A stretch of DNA of 64,000 bases from JAICXG01 sp963801255 (lineage in GTDB: Bacteria > Verrucomicrobiota > Verrucomicrobiia > Chthoniobacterales > UBA10450): assembly GCA_963801255.1 (NCBI GenBank), contig CAWDEC010000008.1, forward strand, positions 372,001-436,000. The letters run 5' to 3'. The notes below the pieces were generated by a model. That model was not told the DNA's origin, made no database searches, and saw only the letters and a list, made by a program, of their open reading frames with translations. Positions within the stretch are counted from its first letter, which is position 1. Each line of letters begins with the position of its first letter. Both the position numbers and the translations under genes were made by a program. Shown in pieces: positions 26,973 through 35,942 of the stretch.

Positions 26973-27063
26973 CGTATCGCGTCGGTTCCACGAGCTCCGG
27001 CATCTGCTGGCGTACCGAAAGCCAGTTGCGTCGCTCCCTGATCACGCGTTGTTTCCCGCCGAT

Positions 27064-29208
27064 ATGAAGTTCCATCGTAGCTTAACCGTCTTTCTCGTCC
27101 TTCTCGGCTTCCAGGTCGGCAACCTCTTGGCAGCGGAGCCCGGACCGGCACCATCCGCGGAGAAAAAGCCAGTCAACAATGAGTATCAGGGCGTAAAGGT
27201 AGAAGACGACTATCAGTGGCTGGAAGATGATAACGATCCGGCGGTCAAAGCCTGGTCTGATGCCGAAAACAAGCGAACCCGCGCCTATCTCGATAGTTTG
27301 CCCGGCCGGAGCAAAATCGAGAATCAGCTCAAGGCCTGGTATGCAAAAACCTCACCCAGCTACTCCTCTATCATCTCCCGGCCTGGCGTCTTGTTCGCGC
27401 TCAAGTTCCAGCCGCCTAAACAGCAACCTATGCTCGTTAGGCTCGATTCAGCTGACAACCTTAAGTCAGAAAAGGTCCTGATCGATCCCAATCAAATCGA
27501 CCACAAGGGCACAACCACCATCGACTGGTTTGAACCTTCCCTCGACGGCAAGAAATTGGCCGTCTCCCTTTCCAAAGGCGGCAGCGAAGATGGTGAGCTG
27601 CATTTTTACGACGGGACTACCGGAAAGGAACTCGGCGATACCATCGCCCATGTTCAGTATCCTACCGCGGGCGGCAGTGCGGCCTGGAACGCGGACGGAA
27701 GTGGCCTCTATTACACGCGCTTCCCGCGAAAGGGGGAGCGCCCGGATGCTGACTTAAACTTTTTTCAGCAAGTTTACTTTCATAAGCTTGGCACGGCCGA
27801 TAGCAGTGATACTTACTCCATCGGCAAAGACTTTCCCCGAATCGCCGAGATTCATCTCGAAGCATCGTCCGACGGAAAATACATGGTCGCTTCGGTGGCG
27901 AACGGAGATGGCGGCGATTTCGCTCATTACTTGCTGGGTCCAGGTGGTGCTTGGAAGCAGCTGACCCAGTTTAGCGATAACGTGAAGCTGGCGCGACTTG
28001 GCCGCGACAATGTCCTATACCTTCTTTCCAAGGCCGACGCCCCGCACGGTAAAATTCTCCGTCTGCCGCTCGATACCCCAGAGTTAGCCAAAGCAACCGA
28101 GATTGTCCCGGCAAGCGATGCGGTTATCCAGAGTTTCGTTCCGACCACAAACGCGCTCTATGTCACGGATTTGTTAGGCGGACCTTCGCAATTGCGGCGC
28201 TTCGATCTCCATGGCCAGAACGGTCAGACGATTACGATTCCTGCCATTTCCAGCGTGCAAGAGCTGGTGGCGGAAGACAATGGTTCTGCTCTTTTCCGGG
28301 ACCAAAGCTACACCGAGCCATCCACCTGGTTTGAACTTGTCACGGATCAAACCGAACCGAAAAAAACCGCCCTGGTCAGCACGTCGCCAGTTTCATTCGC
28401 TGACATAGAGGTGACGCGCGAGTTCGCGACGTCCAAGGATGGAACCAGGATTCCACTCAATATTATGCGCCGCAAAGGCGTAGCACTCGATGGAAACAAT
28501 CCTACTCTTCTCTATGGCTATGGGGGTTACGGAATTAGTATGTCGCCGACCTTCGATTTTGCACGCCGGCTTTGGTTCGATCGCGGCGGAATCTATGTCG
28601 TCGCGAATATCCGAGGCGGCGGCGAATTCGGCGAGGAATGGCACAAGGCTGGCAACCTGACGAACAAGCAAAACGTCTTCGACGATTTCGCTGCGGCTGC
28701 CCAGTATTTGGTCGAAAAGAAGTACACGAGCTCTGACAAGCTAGCCCTTCTTGGCGGAAGTAACGGTGGTCTGCTCATGGGGGCCCTGATTACTCAGCAT
28801 CCAGACTTGATGCGCGCCGTCGTTTCCATGGTCGGTATCTACGACATGTTGCGCGTGGAACTTGCGCCGAACGGCGCTTTTAACGTCACTGAGTTTGGGA
28901 CGGTAAAGAATGCCGACCAGTTCAAGGCTCTTTACGCGTATTCGCCTTATCATCAGGTAAAGGACGGCACTGAGTATCCGGCGGTTCTGATGATGACTGG
29001 AGCGAATGATGGTCGCGTTGCGCCTTACCACTCGCGCAAAATGGCTGCCAGGCTTCAGGCGGCGAACAAGTCCGACCATCCCATTTTTTTGCGAACTTCG
29101 ACGAGCGCCGGTCATGGCATCGGCACGGCGTTGAGTGAGCGAATCAGGCAGCTAGCAGATATGTATAGCTTCCTCTTCGCACAACTGGGAATACAGCCCT
29201 CCAGTTAG
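27064..29208 (+). CDS. Prolyl oligopeptidase (S9 family), exported
   Basis: Serine peptidase that cleaves after proline in short peptides. From the ATG at 27064 it is 714 residues with a signal peptide (VFLVLLGFQVGNLLAAEP), so it acts in the periplasm. The N-terminal propeller begins with EDDYQWLEDDNDPAVKAW. The catalytic domain shows Ser in GGSNGG near residue 566, Asp in NDGRVAPYHS near 648, and His in SAGHGIG near 683. The frame is open further upstream, but that part overlaps the EamA gene and lacks its own signal. One 8-mer copy lies at 27435. Confidence 0.93.
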   Translation: MKFHRSLTVFLVLLGFQVGNLLAAEPGPAPSAEKKPVNNEYQGVKVEDDYQWLEDDNDPAVKAWSDAENKRTRAYLDSLPGRSKIENQLKAWYAKTSPSYSSIISRPGVLFALKFQPPKQQPMLVRLDSADNLKSEKVLIDPNQIDHKGTTTIDWFEPSLDGKKLAVSLSKGGSEDGELHFYDGTTGKELGDTIAHVQYPTAGGSAAWNADGSGLYYTRFPRKGERPDADLNFFQQVYFHKLGTADSSDTYSIGKDFPRIAEIHLEASSDGKYMVASVANGDGGDFAHYLLGPGGAWKQLTQFSDNVKLARLGRDNVLYLLSKADAPHGKILRLPLDTPELAKATEIVPASDAVIQSFVPTTNALYVTDLLGGPSQLRRFDLHGQNGQTITIPAISSVQELVAEDNGSALFRDQSYTEPSTWFELVTDQTEPKKTALVSTSPVSFADIEVTREFATSKDGTRIPLNIMRRKGVALDGNNPTLLYGYGGYGISMSPTFDFARRLWFDRGGIYVVANIRGGGEFGEEWHKAGNLTNKQNVFDDFAAAAQYLVEKKYTSSDKLALLGGSNGGLLMGALITQHPDLMRAVVSMVGIYDMLRVELAPNGAFNVTEFGTVKNADQFKALYAYSPYHQVKDGTEYPAVLMMTGANDGRVAPYHSRKMAARLQAANKSDHPIFLRTSTSAGHGIGTALSERIRQLADMYSFLFAQLGIQPSS

Positions 29209-29214
29209 TTGGAG

Positions 29215-29230
29215 GTAACGATTCTGTTAC
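29215..29230. promoter_or_regulatory. Palindrome GTAAC-N6-GTTAC upstream of a secreted protein gene
   Basis: GTAACGATTCTGTTAC sits seven bases after the peptidase stop and 46 bases before the next start. It matches the palindrome at 13410-13425 at 14 of 16 positions. It could be an operator for the downstream gene. Confidence 0.4.
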
Positions 29231-29275
29231 TACACACTGCTTGAGGCTGATGCGGATGGATCGAAGTATTGCGCC

Positions 29276-30472
29276 ATGCGCTCGTTTTCTTGTTTGCGAA
29301 ATAGCCTGACAAAGATATTTCTCGCCACTGTTTTGGGAGGTATCGGCTGCCTTGTTACCTCTCTTAGCACAGCCTCTCCATCATCGTTCCAAGCCAACTC
29401 TGAGGCCGGCGCCGGCGATGTGATTGTTCATGGCAAGTTCGGCGGACTCATCTTTGGATTCGAGATCGATCCCACCAACTCGGACGGACTTCTTTCCGAA
29501 GCGGTGTTGAATTCTGACGGAACTGTCTCGGCCCGCGTAGAGACTTTCAGCCAATCGACCGGAAGAATCCTAAAGGTGCTCGCCGGCTCGGAATCTCAGG
29601 ATGACTTTGTCACCTGGGGCATTGCGCAGTCAATTGGCTTGGTGGGAAAGGAACATGTTAAGAGCCCCTTTCATGTCGAGCGGGTCTTTCGGACAATTAA
29701 TCCATTGTCCGGTAATCAAATAAATGGAGCCTGGACGCCGCCGATCGATCGCAAGCATGTCATTAACCAGGTTAAGCCAAGCCCTGACGGCAGTTCGAAT
29801 GTCGCCGTCTATGCCGTTTCAGTAAGCAGCGACGCTTCTCCGATCCTTTTTACCTCAGACCTTGCCGCTAACACCTTTGGCTCGGTGATCGATGTCACTC
29901 ACCCCGACTTTATCACGGAGGCTCCTCCGGTGATCGCGTTCGATGTCGCGCGAAATCAGGTTATTCTCGGACACGATAAGCCTTCAGGATTCATTGAGCC
30001 GCCTGTGCTCGGCTTCGTTGACCTGGCGACCGGCGCATTCGTCGAACGCACCGGACGCGGCCTGGGAGTTATCAATGGCATCGCGGTCGACTCGGAAGAC
30101 GGAATTCTTTGCACCGATACTTCTTTTGACTCAGGAGCTCAGTTCTTTAATTTGGATGACTTTACCGGCATCAACGTCCTGCTGCCGGGAGCGAACCCCC
30201 AGAATTCGACTGCCAGCGGTGCCGACATCGAGTTCGATCCCATCAACAAGCTCTTTCTCATAGCACAGCCGTTCTCAGACGGAATGCTCGACAACGGCAG
30301 CAGCATTCAGGTCTATGACGTGTCAGGTAACCTGGTGGAGTCGGTTAATGGTCTCAACTTTCAGGGTGGCGATAATGTCTTTCCCATTCACATTGCCCTC
30401 AATCCGAGCCGGCGAATTGGCTTTGTGAACGGACCTGATCTGACGACAGCCATTCAGTCCTTCAACTACTGA
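29276..30472 (+). CDS. Secreted hypothetical protein, probable beta-propeller
   Basis: A 398-residue exported protein with a signal region (TKIFLATVLGGIGCLVTSLS, cleavage near residue 35). The body has no recognised domain but shows propeller-like periodicity: FGFEIDPTN, PSPDGSSNVAVYAV, VINGIAVDSEDGILC, DIEFDPINKLFLIAQ, HIALNPSRRIGFV. Such runs of short strands each ending near an Asp/Asn-Gly turn resemble WD40-like or YVTN-type propellers. No catalytic residues could be assigned. It lies in a 4.9-kb gap without the dispersed 8-mer. Confidence 0.7.
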   Translation: MRSFSCLRNSLTKIFLATVLGGIGCLVTSLSTASPSSFQANSEAGAGDVIVHGKFGGLIFGFEIDPTNSDGLLSEAVLNSDGTVSARVETFSQSTGRILKVLAGSESQDDFVTWGIAQSIGLVGKEHVKSPFHVERVFRTINPLSGNQINGAWTPPIDRKHVINQVKPSPDGSSNVAVYAVSVSSDASPILFTSDLAANTFGSVIDVTHPDFITEAPPVIAFDVARNQVILGHDKPSGFIEPPVLGFVDLATGAFVERTGRGLGVINGIAVDSEDGILCTDTSFDSGAQFFNLDDFTGINVLLPGANPQNSTASGADIEFDPINKLFLIAQPFSDGMLDNGSSIQVYDVSGNLVESVNGLNFQGGDNVFPIHIALNPSRRIGFVNGPDLTTAIQSFNY

Positions 30473-30493
30473 GTTATCGGCAGTTCGTGACAA

Positions 30494-30516
30494 TATCGTT
30501 ATCTGCCGTAACGATA
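30494..30516 (+). promoter_or_regulatory. Hairpin abutting the start codon of the HD-domain gene
   Basis: TATCGTTA and TAACGATA pair perfectly over 8 bp with a 7-base loop, ending four bases before the ATG at 30521. No separate Shine-Dalgarno is visible, so in RNA this hairpin would sit where the ribosome binds. It also follows the previous stop by 20 bases and may serve as terminator or translational control. Confidence 0.5.
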
Positions 30517-30520
30517 AGTC

Positions 30521-31111
30521 ATGAACCTATCTCCCAAATTTGAAGAGGCGCTGGTCTACGCGACACGTGTCCATGGCGGTCAGTTGCGCAAAAAGACCAG
30601 GATTCCCTACATCGGCCATCTTCTGGGCGTGACCGCAATCGCGATGGAATATGGCGCGAACGAGACCGAAGCCATTGCCGCGCTTTTGCATGATGCGGTC
30701 GAGGATTGCGGCGGAGCCGAAAGACAGCGCGAGATCGAGGAGAAATTCGGTCCTGAAGTAGGCGAAATCGTTGCGGGTTGCACGGATAGCGACCAGACTC
30801 CCAAACCACCGTGGCGGGAGCGCAAGGAAAAATACATTGCACACTTAAAGACGGCTTCGGCGGCGACGCGGCTAGTCTCGGCTTCGGACAAGCTGCACAA
30901 TGTGGGGGCGATCGTACACAATCTGCGCGAGGAGGGGGAAAGTGTATGGGATCGATTTAAGGCGGGAAAAGAAGGCGCGCTCTGGTATTACCGATCGTTA
31001 GTTACCGCCTTTCGTGAACATGGACGAAACGCGCTCATCGATGAGCTGGATCGGGTTGTCACTGAGATGGAGCGACTCGCCGAACAGCAGACACACTCCT
31101 TTAGTCGTTAG
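30521..31111 (+). CDS. HD-domain phosphohydrolase (SpoT/MESH1-like)
   Basis: A 196-residue cytoplasmic metal-dependent phosphohydrolase. Metal ligands are visible: the His of YIGHLLGV (about residue 33), the HD pair in ALLHDAVED (about residue 56) and the Asp of SASDKLHN (about residue 125), an order shared with the (p)ppGpp hydrolase domain of RelA/SpoT. There is no synthetase domain, so it could be a small alarmone hydrolase; the true substrate is not known. Its stop overlaps the stop of the convergent Kelch gene by four bases. Confidence 0.85.
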   Translation: MNLSPKFEEALVYATRVHGGQLRKKTRIPYIGHLLGVTAIAMEYGANETEAIAALLHDAVEDCGGAERQREIEEKFGPEVGEIVAGCTDSDQTPKPPWRERKEKYIAHLKTASAATRLVSASDKLHNVGAIVHNLREEGESVWDRFKAGKEGALWYYRSLVTAFREHGRNALIDELDRVVTEMERLAEQQTHSFSR

Positions 31112-32226
31112 GGCTTGTAGGCGAATCCGTCGTTAAACCAGTTATTGCAGCATTCGCCTGAACCGCCCCAGATGATCATGCGCTCGCCATCCCAAATCGC
31201 CGTGTGACCGGAACGCGGCGCCGGCGCATTCGTTGTCGTAATCGCGGTCCACTTGTTATTCGCCGAATTATATTTCGCGCCCGTCCCGATCGGATTGCCA
31301 GCTGCATCCGAACCACCCCAGACAAGATATTCTTTCCCTGACCAGACGACCGAAGGACCAAGTCGCGGAATTGGAGCATTCGTCCGGCTAATGGTACGCC
31401 AGACACCGGTTCTAGTGTTATATACCGCACCGTCTGGAAGCGGCCGGAAGCGCGAGTCGACTCCGCCCCAGATAAAAAGATTCACACTATCCCATGCGGA
31501 AGCGAAAAAGAGCCGGGGCGATGGCGCGTTGGTAGCTGAGATAGGGGTCCAGCTGTTGGTCCGCGGGTCATAAAGTGCGCCGTCATTCACATAAGTGCCG
31601 AGACTGATCCCGCCCCAGACCAGCATCTGAGACCCGGTCCAGACTGCGGCCATGGAATTTCTTGGCGAAGGTGCTCCGACAGTACTCATCGGCGTCCACG
31701 TGTCAGTCGCCGCGTCATAGAGAGCGCCGTCATTCACATCACCGGTAAAACCAATGGCACCGGCCCAGACAATCATGCGATCGCCGGTCCAAACCAACGC
31801 ATGAGCAAAGCGCGCAGACGGTGCGCCGGTGAGCGAGGTCGGCTGCCACTCATCCTTCGCCGGACTGTAGCGGCCGCCAGTGTTAAGGAAGTTCAGACCG
31901 TCATCTCCGCCCCAAACAATCATTTCGTGACCAGTCCAAATAGCGGGCTGACCTTCGCGTCCGCTGGGTGCGTTGTCGGTCGTGGTCATAGCCCATTTGT
32001 TCGTCGACCTCTTCCAAAGCCCGCCGGTATCAGCAAATGGAACCATCGAAGAATCCTGGCCGCCCCAGACGATCATCTGGTCCGTTCCATCAATCCGGGT
32101 GAAAATGGCGGAATGCGCAGTCCGTGCGGTCGGAGTATTGCTGCTGGATATCGGAGTCCAGCTGTCACCCAAAACGGTAGCAATTAGAGCGAAAGGAAGC
32201 AGAAAGAGGAATCGTCGAATGATCAT
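31108..32226 (-). CDS. Secreted Kelch-repeat protein
   Basis: A 372-residue exported protein with signal peptide (LFLLPFALIATVLGDS). About seven Kelch units follow, each with R-A-H/T-A near ATWTG.MIVWGG, then GALYDP.T.SW.PIS and NAPSPR, the standard Kelch beta-propeller. The last repeat ends at GFAYKP with a Cys pair (GECCNNW). Kelch propellers bind proteins or sugars; the ligand is open. Related broken gene at 19601-20023. Confidence 0.88.
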   Translation of the reverse strand: MIIRRFLFLLPFALIATVLGDSWTPISSSNTPTARTAHSAIFTRIDGTDQMIVWGGQDSSMVPFADTGGLWKRSTNKWAMTTTDNAPSGREGQPAIWTGHEMIVWGGDDGLNFLNTGGRYSPAKDEWQPTSLTGAPSARFAHALVWTGDRMIVWAGAIGFTGDVNDGALYDAATDTWTPMSTVGAPSPRNSMAAVWTGSQMLVWGGISLGTYVNDGALYDPRTNSWTPISATNAPSPRLFFASAWDSVNLFIWGGVDSRFRPLPDGAVYNTRTGVWRTISRTNAPIPRLGPSVVWSGKEYLVWGGSDAAGNPIGTGAKYNSANNKWTAITTTNAPAPRSGHTAIWDGERMIIWGGSGECCNNWFNDGFAYKP

Positions 32227-32512
32227 AAAAGCTTTTGCCTGGTTCTTTTTCTACTTGGAAGGAAGATGGCCAGTCAAGATTCTTATTCCTGGACCACGAT
32301 AAGATTGAAGCTTCCATCCTTTTCTCGTTAGGCAGGTATCCCGGCTAGCATAAGGATTGGGTTTGCGGTTCCAGGCTGGAGAGTGGAGCCACCGTTACGG
32401 ACGCCTTTGCTCTGGCCGCGAGACGCCACCCGGCGTACGGAAGCGCGTCCCTCTGAGGCACGCCGAGAAATAGCTGGCTGGCAAAAAATGGCTAACTCAC
32501 GATCTTTAGGGG

Positions 32513-35092
32513 ATGCAGCAGGACGTAGTTATCTCGAAACGGGAACTTTTCCGGCGCTTGCATCCGCGGCTGGCTTCCTGGTTTCGCGGGACGTTTCCCG
32601 ACTTCACCGACGCTCAATTGCGCTGCGTTCCTTCGATTCTAAGACACGAGTCGATCCTGCTCACTTCGCCTACGGGCAGTGGCAAGACCCTGGCCGCCTT
32701 TCTTGGGGTTTTCGATCAGCTCCTGCGCTTACTCGACGGCGGCCAGCTGTCGTTGGGCGTGCACTGTGTTTATGTCTCGCCCCTGCGAGCACTGACCTAC
32801 GATATCGGAAAAAACCTCCGCGCGCCTATTTCCGGGATGGGATTGGAAAAGGAGCTCCTCATTCATGTTCGCACAGGCGACACGAGCGCGAGCGATCGGG
32901 CGAAATTTCGCCGGCGCCCGGCGCATTTTCTCGTCACGACGCCGGAGAGTCTCGCCGTGCAACTGGCGCAGGAGAGTTATGCCGCTCACCTGAGCACCTG
33001 TCGCTTTGTGATTGTCGATGAACTGCATTCCTTCGCGGGGAACAAACGAGGCGTCGATCTGGCGCTCTCGCTGGAACGGCTGGAGGAACTCGTTAGGCAT
33101 AACGGCGGCCTCTGCCGCGTTGGGCTTTCCGCCACGGCCGCGCCCTTGGATTTGCTGGCGCGATTTCTCGCCGGTGATGACCGGCCGTGCCACGTTGCGC
33201 AGGCGCGGATTGAAAAGGAATCGATCGTCGAAGTTTTCTCGCCCATTCGGCGCAAGCCTTATCCGCCGGCAGGTTACACCGGAGTGCGGCTCTATGCCGA
33301 GCTGGCGGAGTTGATTCGCAGCCGCCAATCCGTCCTGGTTTTTACCAATGTGCGCTCGGCCGCGGAGCAAATCGGGCTGCGCCTGAAGGAACTGCTGCCG
33401 GATTTAGCCGATTGCATCGAGATCCATCACGCTTCGCTCGATCGCAGCGTGCGACTGGAAGTCGAAGACCGGCTTAAGGATGGCGAACTGCGTGCGGTGG
33501 TTTGCTCGACCAGCCTCGAGCTTGGGATTGATATTGGCGCGGTTGATCTCGTGGTCATGGTCGCCACGCCTAAAGGGGTCTCGCGTGCCATCCAGCGCAT
33601 CGGGCGTTCCGGCCATTCCCTCAATAAGAGCAGTCACGGCGTGCTGGTGGCGACGAATATTAACGACCTGGTGGAAGCGACCGCCACGGCGCGACTCGTC
33701 AGGCAAGGAGTGCTCGATCCGATCAAGATTCTGGAAAAGCCTAACGACGTCCTCGCGCAACATGTCGTCGGGATGGCGGCGCTCGCGCCCATCGGGGTGG
33801 AAGAGGCCTTTGCCATTGTTAGGCGGGCTTATCCTTATCGGGAATTGGAGCGCGGCGATTTTGAACGTGTGCTCGAGTATCTCGCGGGCGGCGGCGAATC
33901 CTTGCAGCAGCAATACGCCTCTCTCTTTGGCAAGATCGTAGTGGAGGAGGGAGTGATCTCGCTCGCTACTTCGCGGGTGGCGCGCGAATTCCTGGTCAAC
34001 ATCGGGACAATTGTTTCGGAAGGATTTGTTACTGTCCTTCTCGGACGGCGGCGTCTTGGCTCGGTCGAGGAAGGATTCATCAAGCAACTTCAAATGGGCG
34101 ACCTGTTTGTCCTTGGCGGCCGAGTCGTCAGGCTGATCGAGAGCGGCGTGCAGGAAGTGCGCGTCGAAAGAGCCGATGGACAGCTTCCAACCATTCCGCG
34201 CTGGAACGCGGCCAAGATGCCGCTGACTTCGGGTCTGGCCAAGGCGGTGCGCGAGTTGCGTGCGGAGCTGGATGCCCGCCTAACGAATGCCTCATCGACA
34301 GAGGCGATCGAGTGGCTGGTTGAGACTTATCAAGTGTCACTCGCTAACGCGCAGCCGATGGTGGAATTCTTTCAGGCCCAGCGCGCACTTTCCGAAGTGC
34401 CGGTCGGTCGCAAGCTTCTCGTCGAGCTCTACCGCGAAGGCGAGCATTCACACTATTTCTTTCATGCGCTCATTGGCCGGAGCGCGAACGATGCTCTCTC
34501 GCGCATCGTGGCCTGGCGAGTGAAGGAGCGCATCGGCGGCAACGCGCTCGTGACCATCGACGACTACGGATTTCTTCTCACCTTGCGCCGGTTCCAGGAG
34601 CTGCCGCTCGCGCAATGGAAAGGTTGTTTTCGACGCGGCGAGGCGGAAGAGGATTTGCATGCCGCGCTGCGCGGATCGGAGCTGGTGAAATGGCAATTCC
34701 GGGGTGTCGCGCAGACCGGTTTGATGGTCCCCCGTAATTTGCCCGGCCGAGAGCGCAGGCCGCGGCAGCTAAGCTGGAGTTCGGAAGTGCTCTTTCGCGT
34801 CCTCGAGCAACACGAGCCGGATCATCCTTTGCTGGAAGAAGCATATCGCCAGGCGACTCATACCTTTCTCGATGCCGAGACGTCGTATGCCTTTCTCGAG
34901 GAAGTGCAGAGCTATGAGTGGAAATTGCGCGAGTTACCGGTCGTTTCGCCCTTTTCGTTTCCGATTTACGCCAGCAAAATCAAAGAAAATATGATGTTAG
35001 AAGACCCAGCCGCGGCGCTGGAGCGAATTTACTTTGAAATGTACTCGCGGGTCGAACGGGCGACAGGAGAAGGGCTCAATCGTGAATCCTGA
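32513..35092 (+). CDS. lhr: Lhr-type DEAD/DEAH-box ATP-dependent helicase
   Basis: An 859-residue superfamily 2 helicase of the Lhr-core group, used in DNA repair. Motifs in order: Q-type region FTDAQLRCVPSIL, Walker A SPTGSGKTLAA near residue 52, motif Ia YVSPLRAL, Ib TTPESLA, motif II VDELHSF (a DELH box), motif III SATAAP, motif V VCSTSLELGIDIGAVD, motif VI QRIGRSGH. The C-terminal half is the winged-helix and Lhr-specific domain. The 286-base gap before the gene (32227-32512) shows only one 8-mer copy. Four 8-mer copies lie in or just before the gene. The usual ligase or phosphoesterase partners are absent. Confidence 0.92.
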   Translation: MQQDVVISKRELFRRLHPRLASWFRGTFPDFTDAQLRCVPSILRHESILLTSPTGSGKTLAAFLGVFDQLLRLLDGGQLSLGVHCVYVSPLRALTYDIGKNLRAPISGMGLEKELLIHVRTGDTSASDRAKFRRRPAHFLVTTPESLAVQLAQESYAAHLSTCRFVIVDELHSFAGNKRGVDLALSLERLEELVRHNGGLCRVGLSATAAPLDLLARFLAGDDRPCHVAQARIEKESIVEVFSPIRRKPYPPAGYTGVRLYAELAELIRSRQSVLVFTNVRSAAEQIGLRLKELLPDLADCIEIHHASLDRSVRLEVEDRLKDGELRAVVCSTSLELGIDIGAVDLVVMVATPKGVSRAIQRIGRSGHSLNKSSHGVLVATNINDLVEATATARLVRQGVLDPIKILEKPNDVLAQHVVGMAALAPIGVEEAFAIVRRAYPYRELERGDFERVLEYLAGGGESLQQQYASLFGKIVVEEGVISLATSRVAREFLVNIGTIVSEGFVTVLLGRRRLGSVEEGFIKQLQMGDLFVLGGRVVRLIESGVQEVRVERADGQLPTIPRWNAAKMPLTSGLAKAVRELRAELDARLTNASSTEAIEWLVETYQVSLANAQPMVEFFQAQRALSEVPVGRKLLVELYREGEHSHYFFHALIGRSANDALSRIVAWRVKERIGGNALVTIDDYGFLLTLRRFQELPLAQWKGCFRRGEAEEDLHAALRGSELVKWQFRGVAQTGLMVPRNLPGRERRPRQLSWSSEVLFRVLEQHEPDHPLLEEAYRQATHTFLDAETSYAFLEEVQSYEWKLRELPVVSPFSFPIYASKIKENMMLEDPAAALERIYFEMYSRVERATGEGLNRES

Positions 35093-35843
35093 ATCACTGG
35101 GCTTTAAAGACCATTTTTCGCAACGAGCGGCGGACTACGCGAAGTTTCGGCCGCAATATCCGCGCGCACTTTTCGAGTTTGTCGCGGCGAAGGCGCCTGA
35201 CCAAGATCTCGCGGTCGATTGCGCAACAGGCAACGGACAGGCCGCGCTTGGGTTGTCCGAATTTTTTCGTCAGGTTGTTGCCCTTGACGCGAGCGCAAAA
35301 CAGATAGCGAGCGCGCAGCCTGACGATCGGGTTCAGTATCGTGTCGCGACGGCAGAGTCGACGGGGCTGCCAGATGATTCCTGCGATGCGGTTACCGTGG
35401 CGCAGGCGCTGCATTGGTTTGATCTCGACTCGTTCTATGCGGAAGCGAAACGGATTTTGAAGCGCGGAGGCGTACTGGCGGTTTGGGCTTATAACTATTT
35501 GCGTGTCTCGCCCGACATCGATGCCGTGTTACGTCGTTTTCACGACGAGATCGTTGGACCTTTCTGGCCCCCGGAACGCAAGCTTGTCGGACACGGCTAT
35601 CGCGATCTGCCGTTTCCTTTTGAGGAGATCGCAGTGCCGGAATTATGGATTGAGACAAGATGGACTGTTGCGCATTTGCTTGGCTACCTGCACACTTGGT
35701 CGGCGGCACAACGTTACCAGGCCGAAAAGGGGCGGGACCCACTGGCGTTGATTGAAAACGAACTTGTCGCCCTATGGGGAGACCCGGAGGCAGAGCGGCT
35801 CGGTGTTTGGCCTTTAGTCGTTAGGCTAGGGCGCGCCTCCTAA
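35082..35843 (+). CDS. SAM-dependent methyltransferase (Methyltransf_11 type)
   Basis: About 253 residues from the GTG at 35082, which has a strong CAGGAGAAGG Shine-Dalgarno; it overlaps the helicase gene by 11 bases, so the two are co-translated. SAM motif I is DLAVDCATGNGQAALGL near residue 40, then VVALDASAKQI (motif II), YRVATAESTGLPDDSCDAVT and AQALHWFDLDSF, the signature of the yeast Crg1-like branch. The substrate may be a small molecule or lipid. Confidence 0.85.
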   Translation: MNPESLGFKDHFSQRAADYAKFRPQYPRALFEFVAAKAPDQDLAVDCATGNGQAALGLSEFFRQVVALDASAKQIASAQPDDRVQYRVATAESTGLPDDSCDAVTVAQALHWFDLDSFYAEAKRILKRGGVLAVWAYNYLRVSPDIDAVLRRFHDEIVGPFWPPERKLVGHGYRDLPFPFEEIAVPELWIETRWTVAHLLGYLHTWSAAQRYQAEKGRDPLALIENELVALWGDPEAERLGVWPLVVRLGRAS

Positions 35844-35894
35844 CAAGACGGTCACGGTTCCCGGATAATCGTCACCGCCTCTCAGGAAATTAAA

Positions 35895-35919
35895 GAGGGC
35901 GGACCAATGGTCCGCCCTC
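35895..35919. terminator. Bidirectional rho-independent terminator
   Basis: GAGGGCGGACC and GGTCCGCCCTC form an 11-bp GC-rich stem with an AAT loop between the convergent methyltransferase and pilC. On the plus strand CTTTCC follows; on the minus strand a TTTAATTT tract follows, so both directions are served. Confidence 0.85.
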
Positions 35920-35942
35920 CTTTCCGTTGAGCGGCTTCTCCC

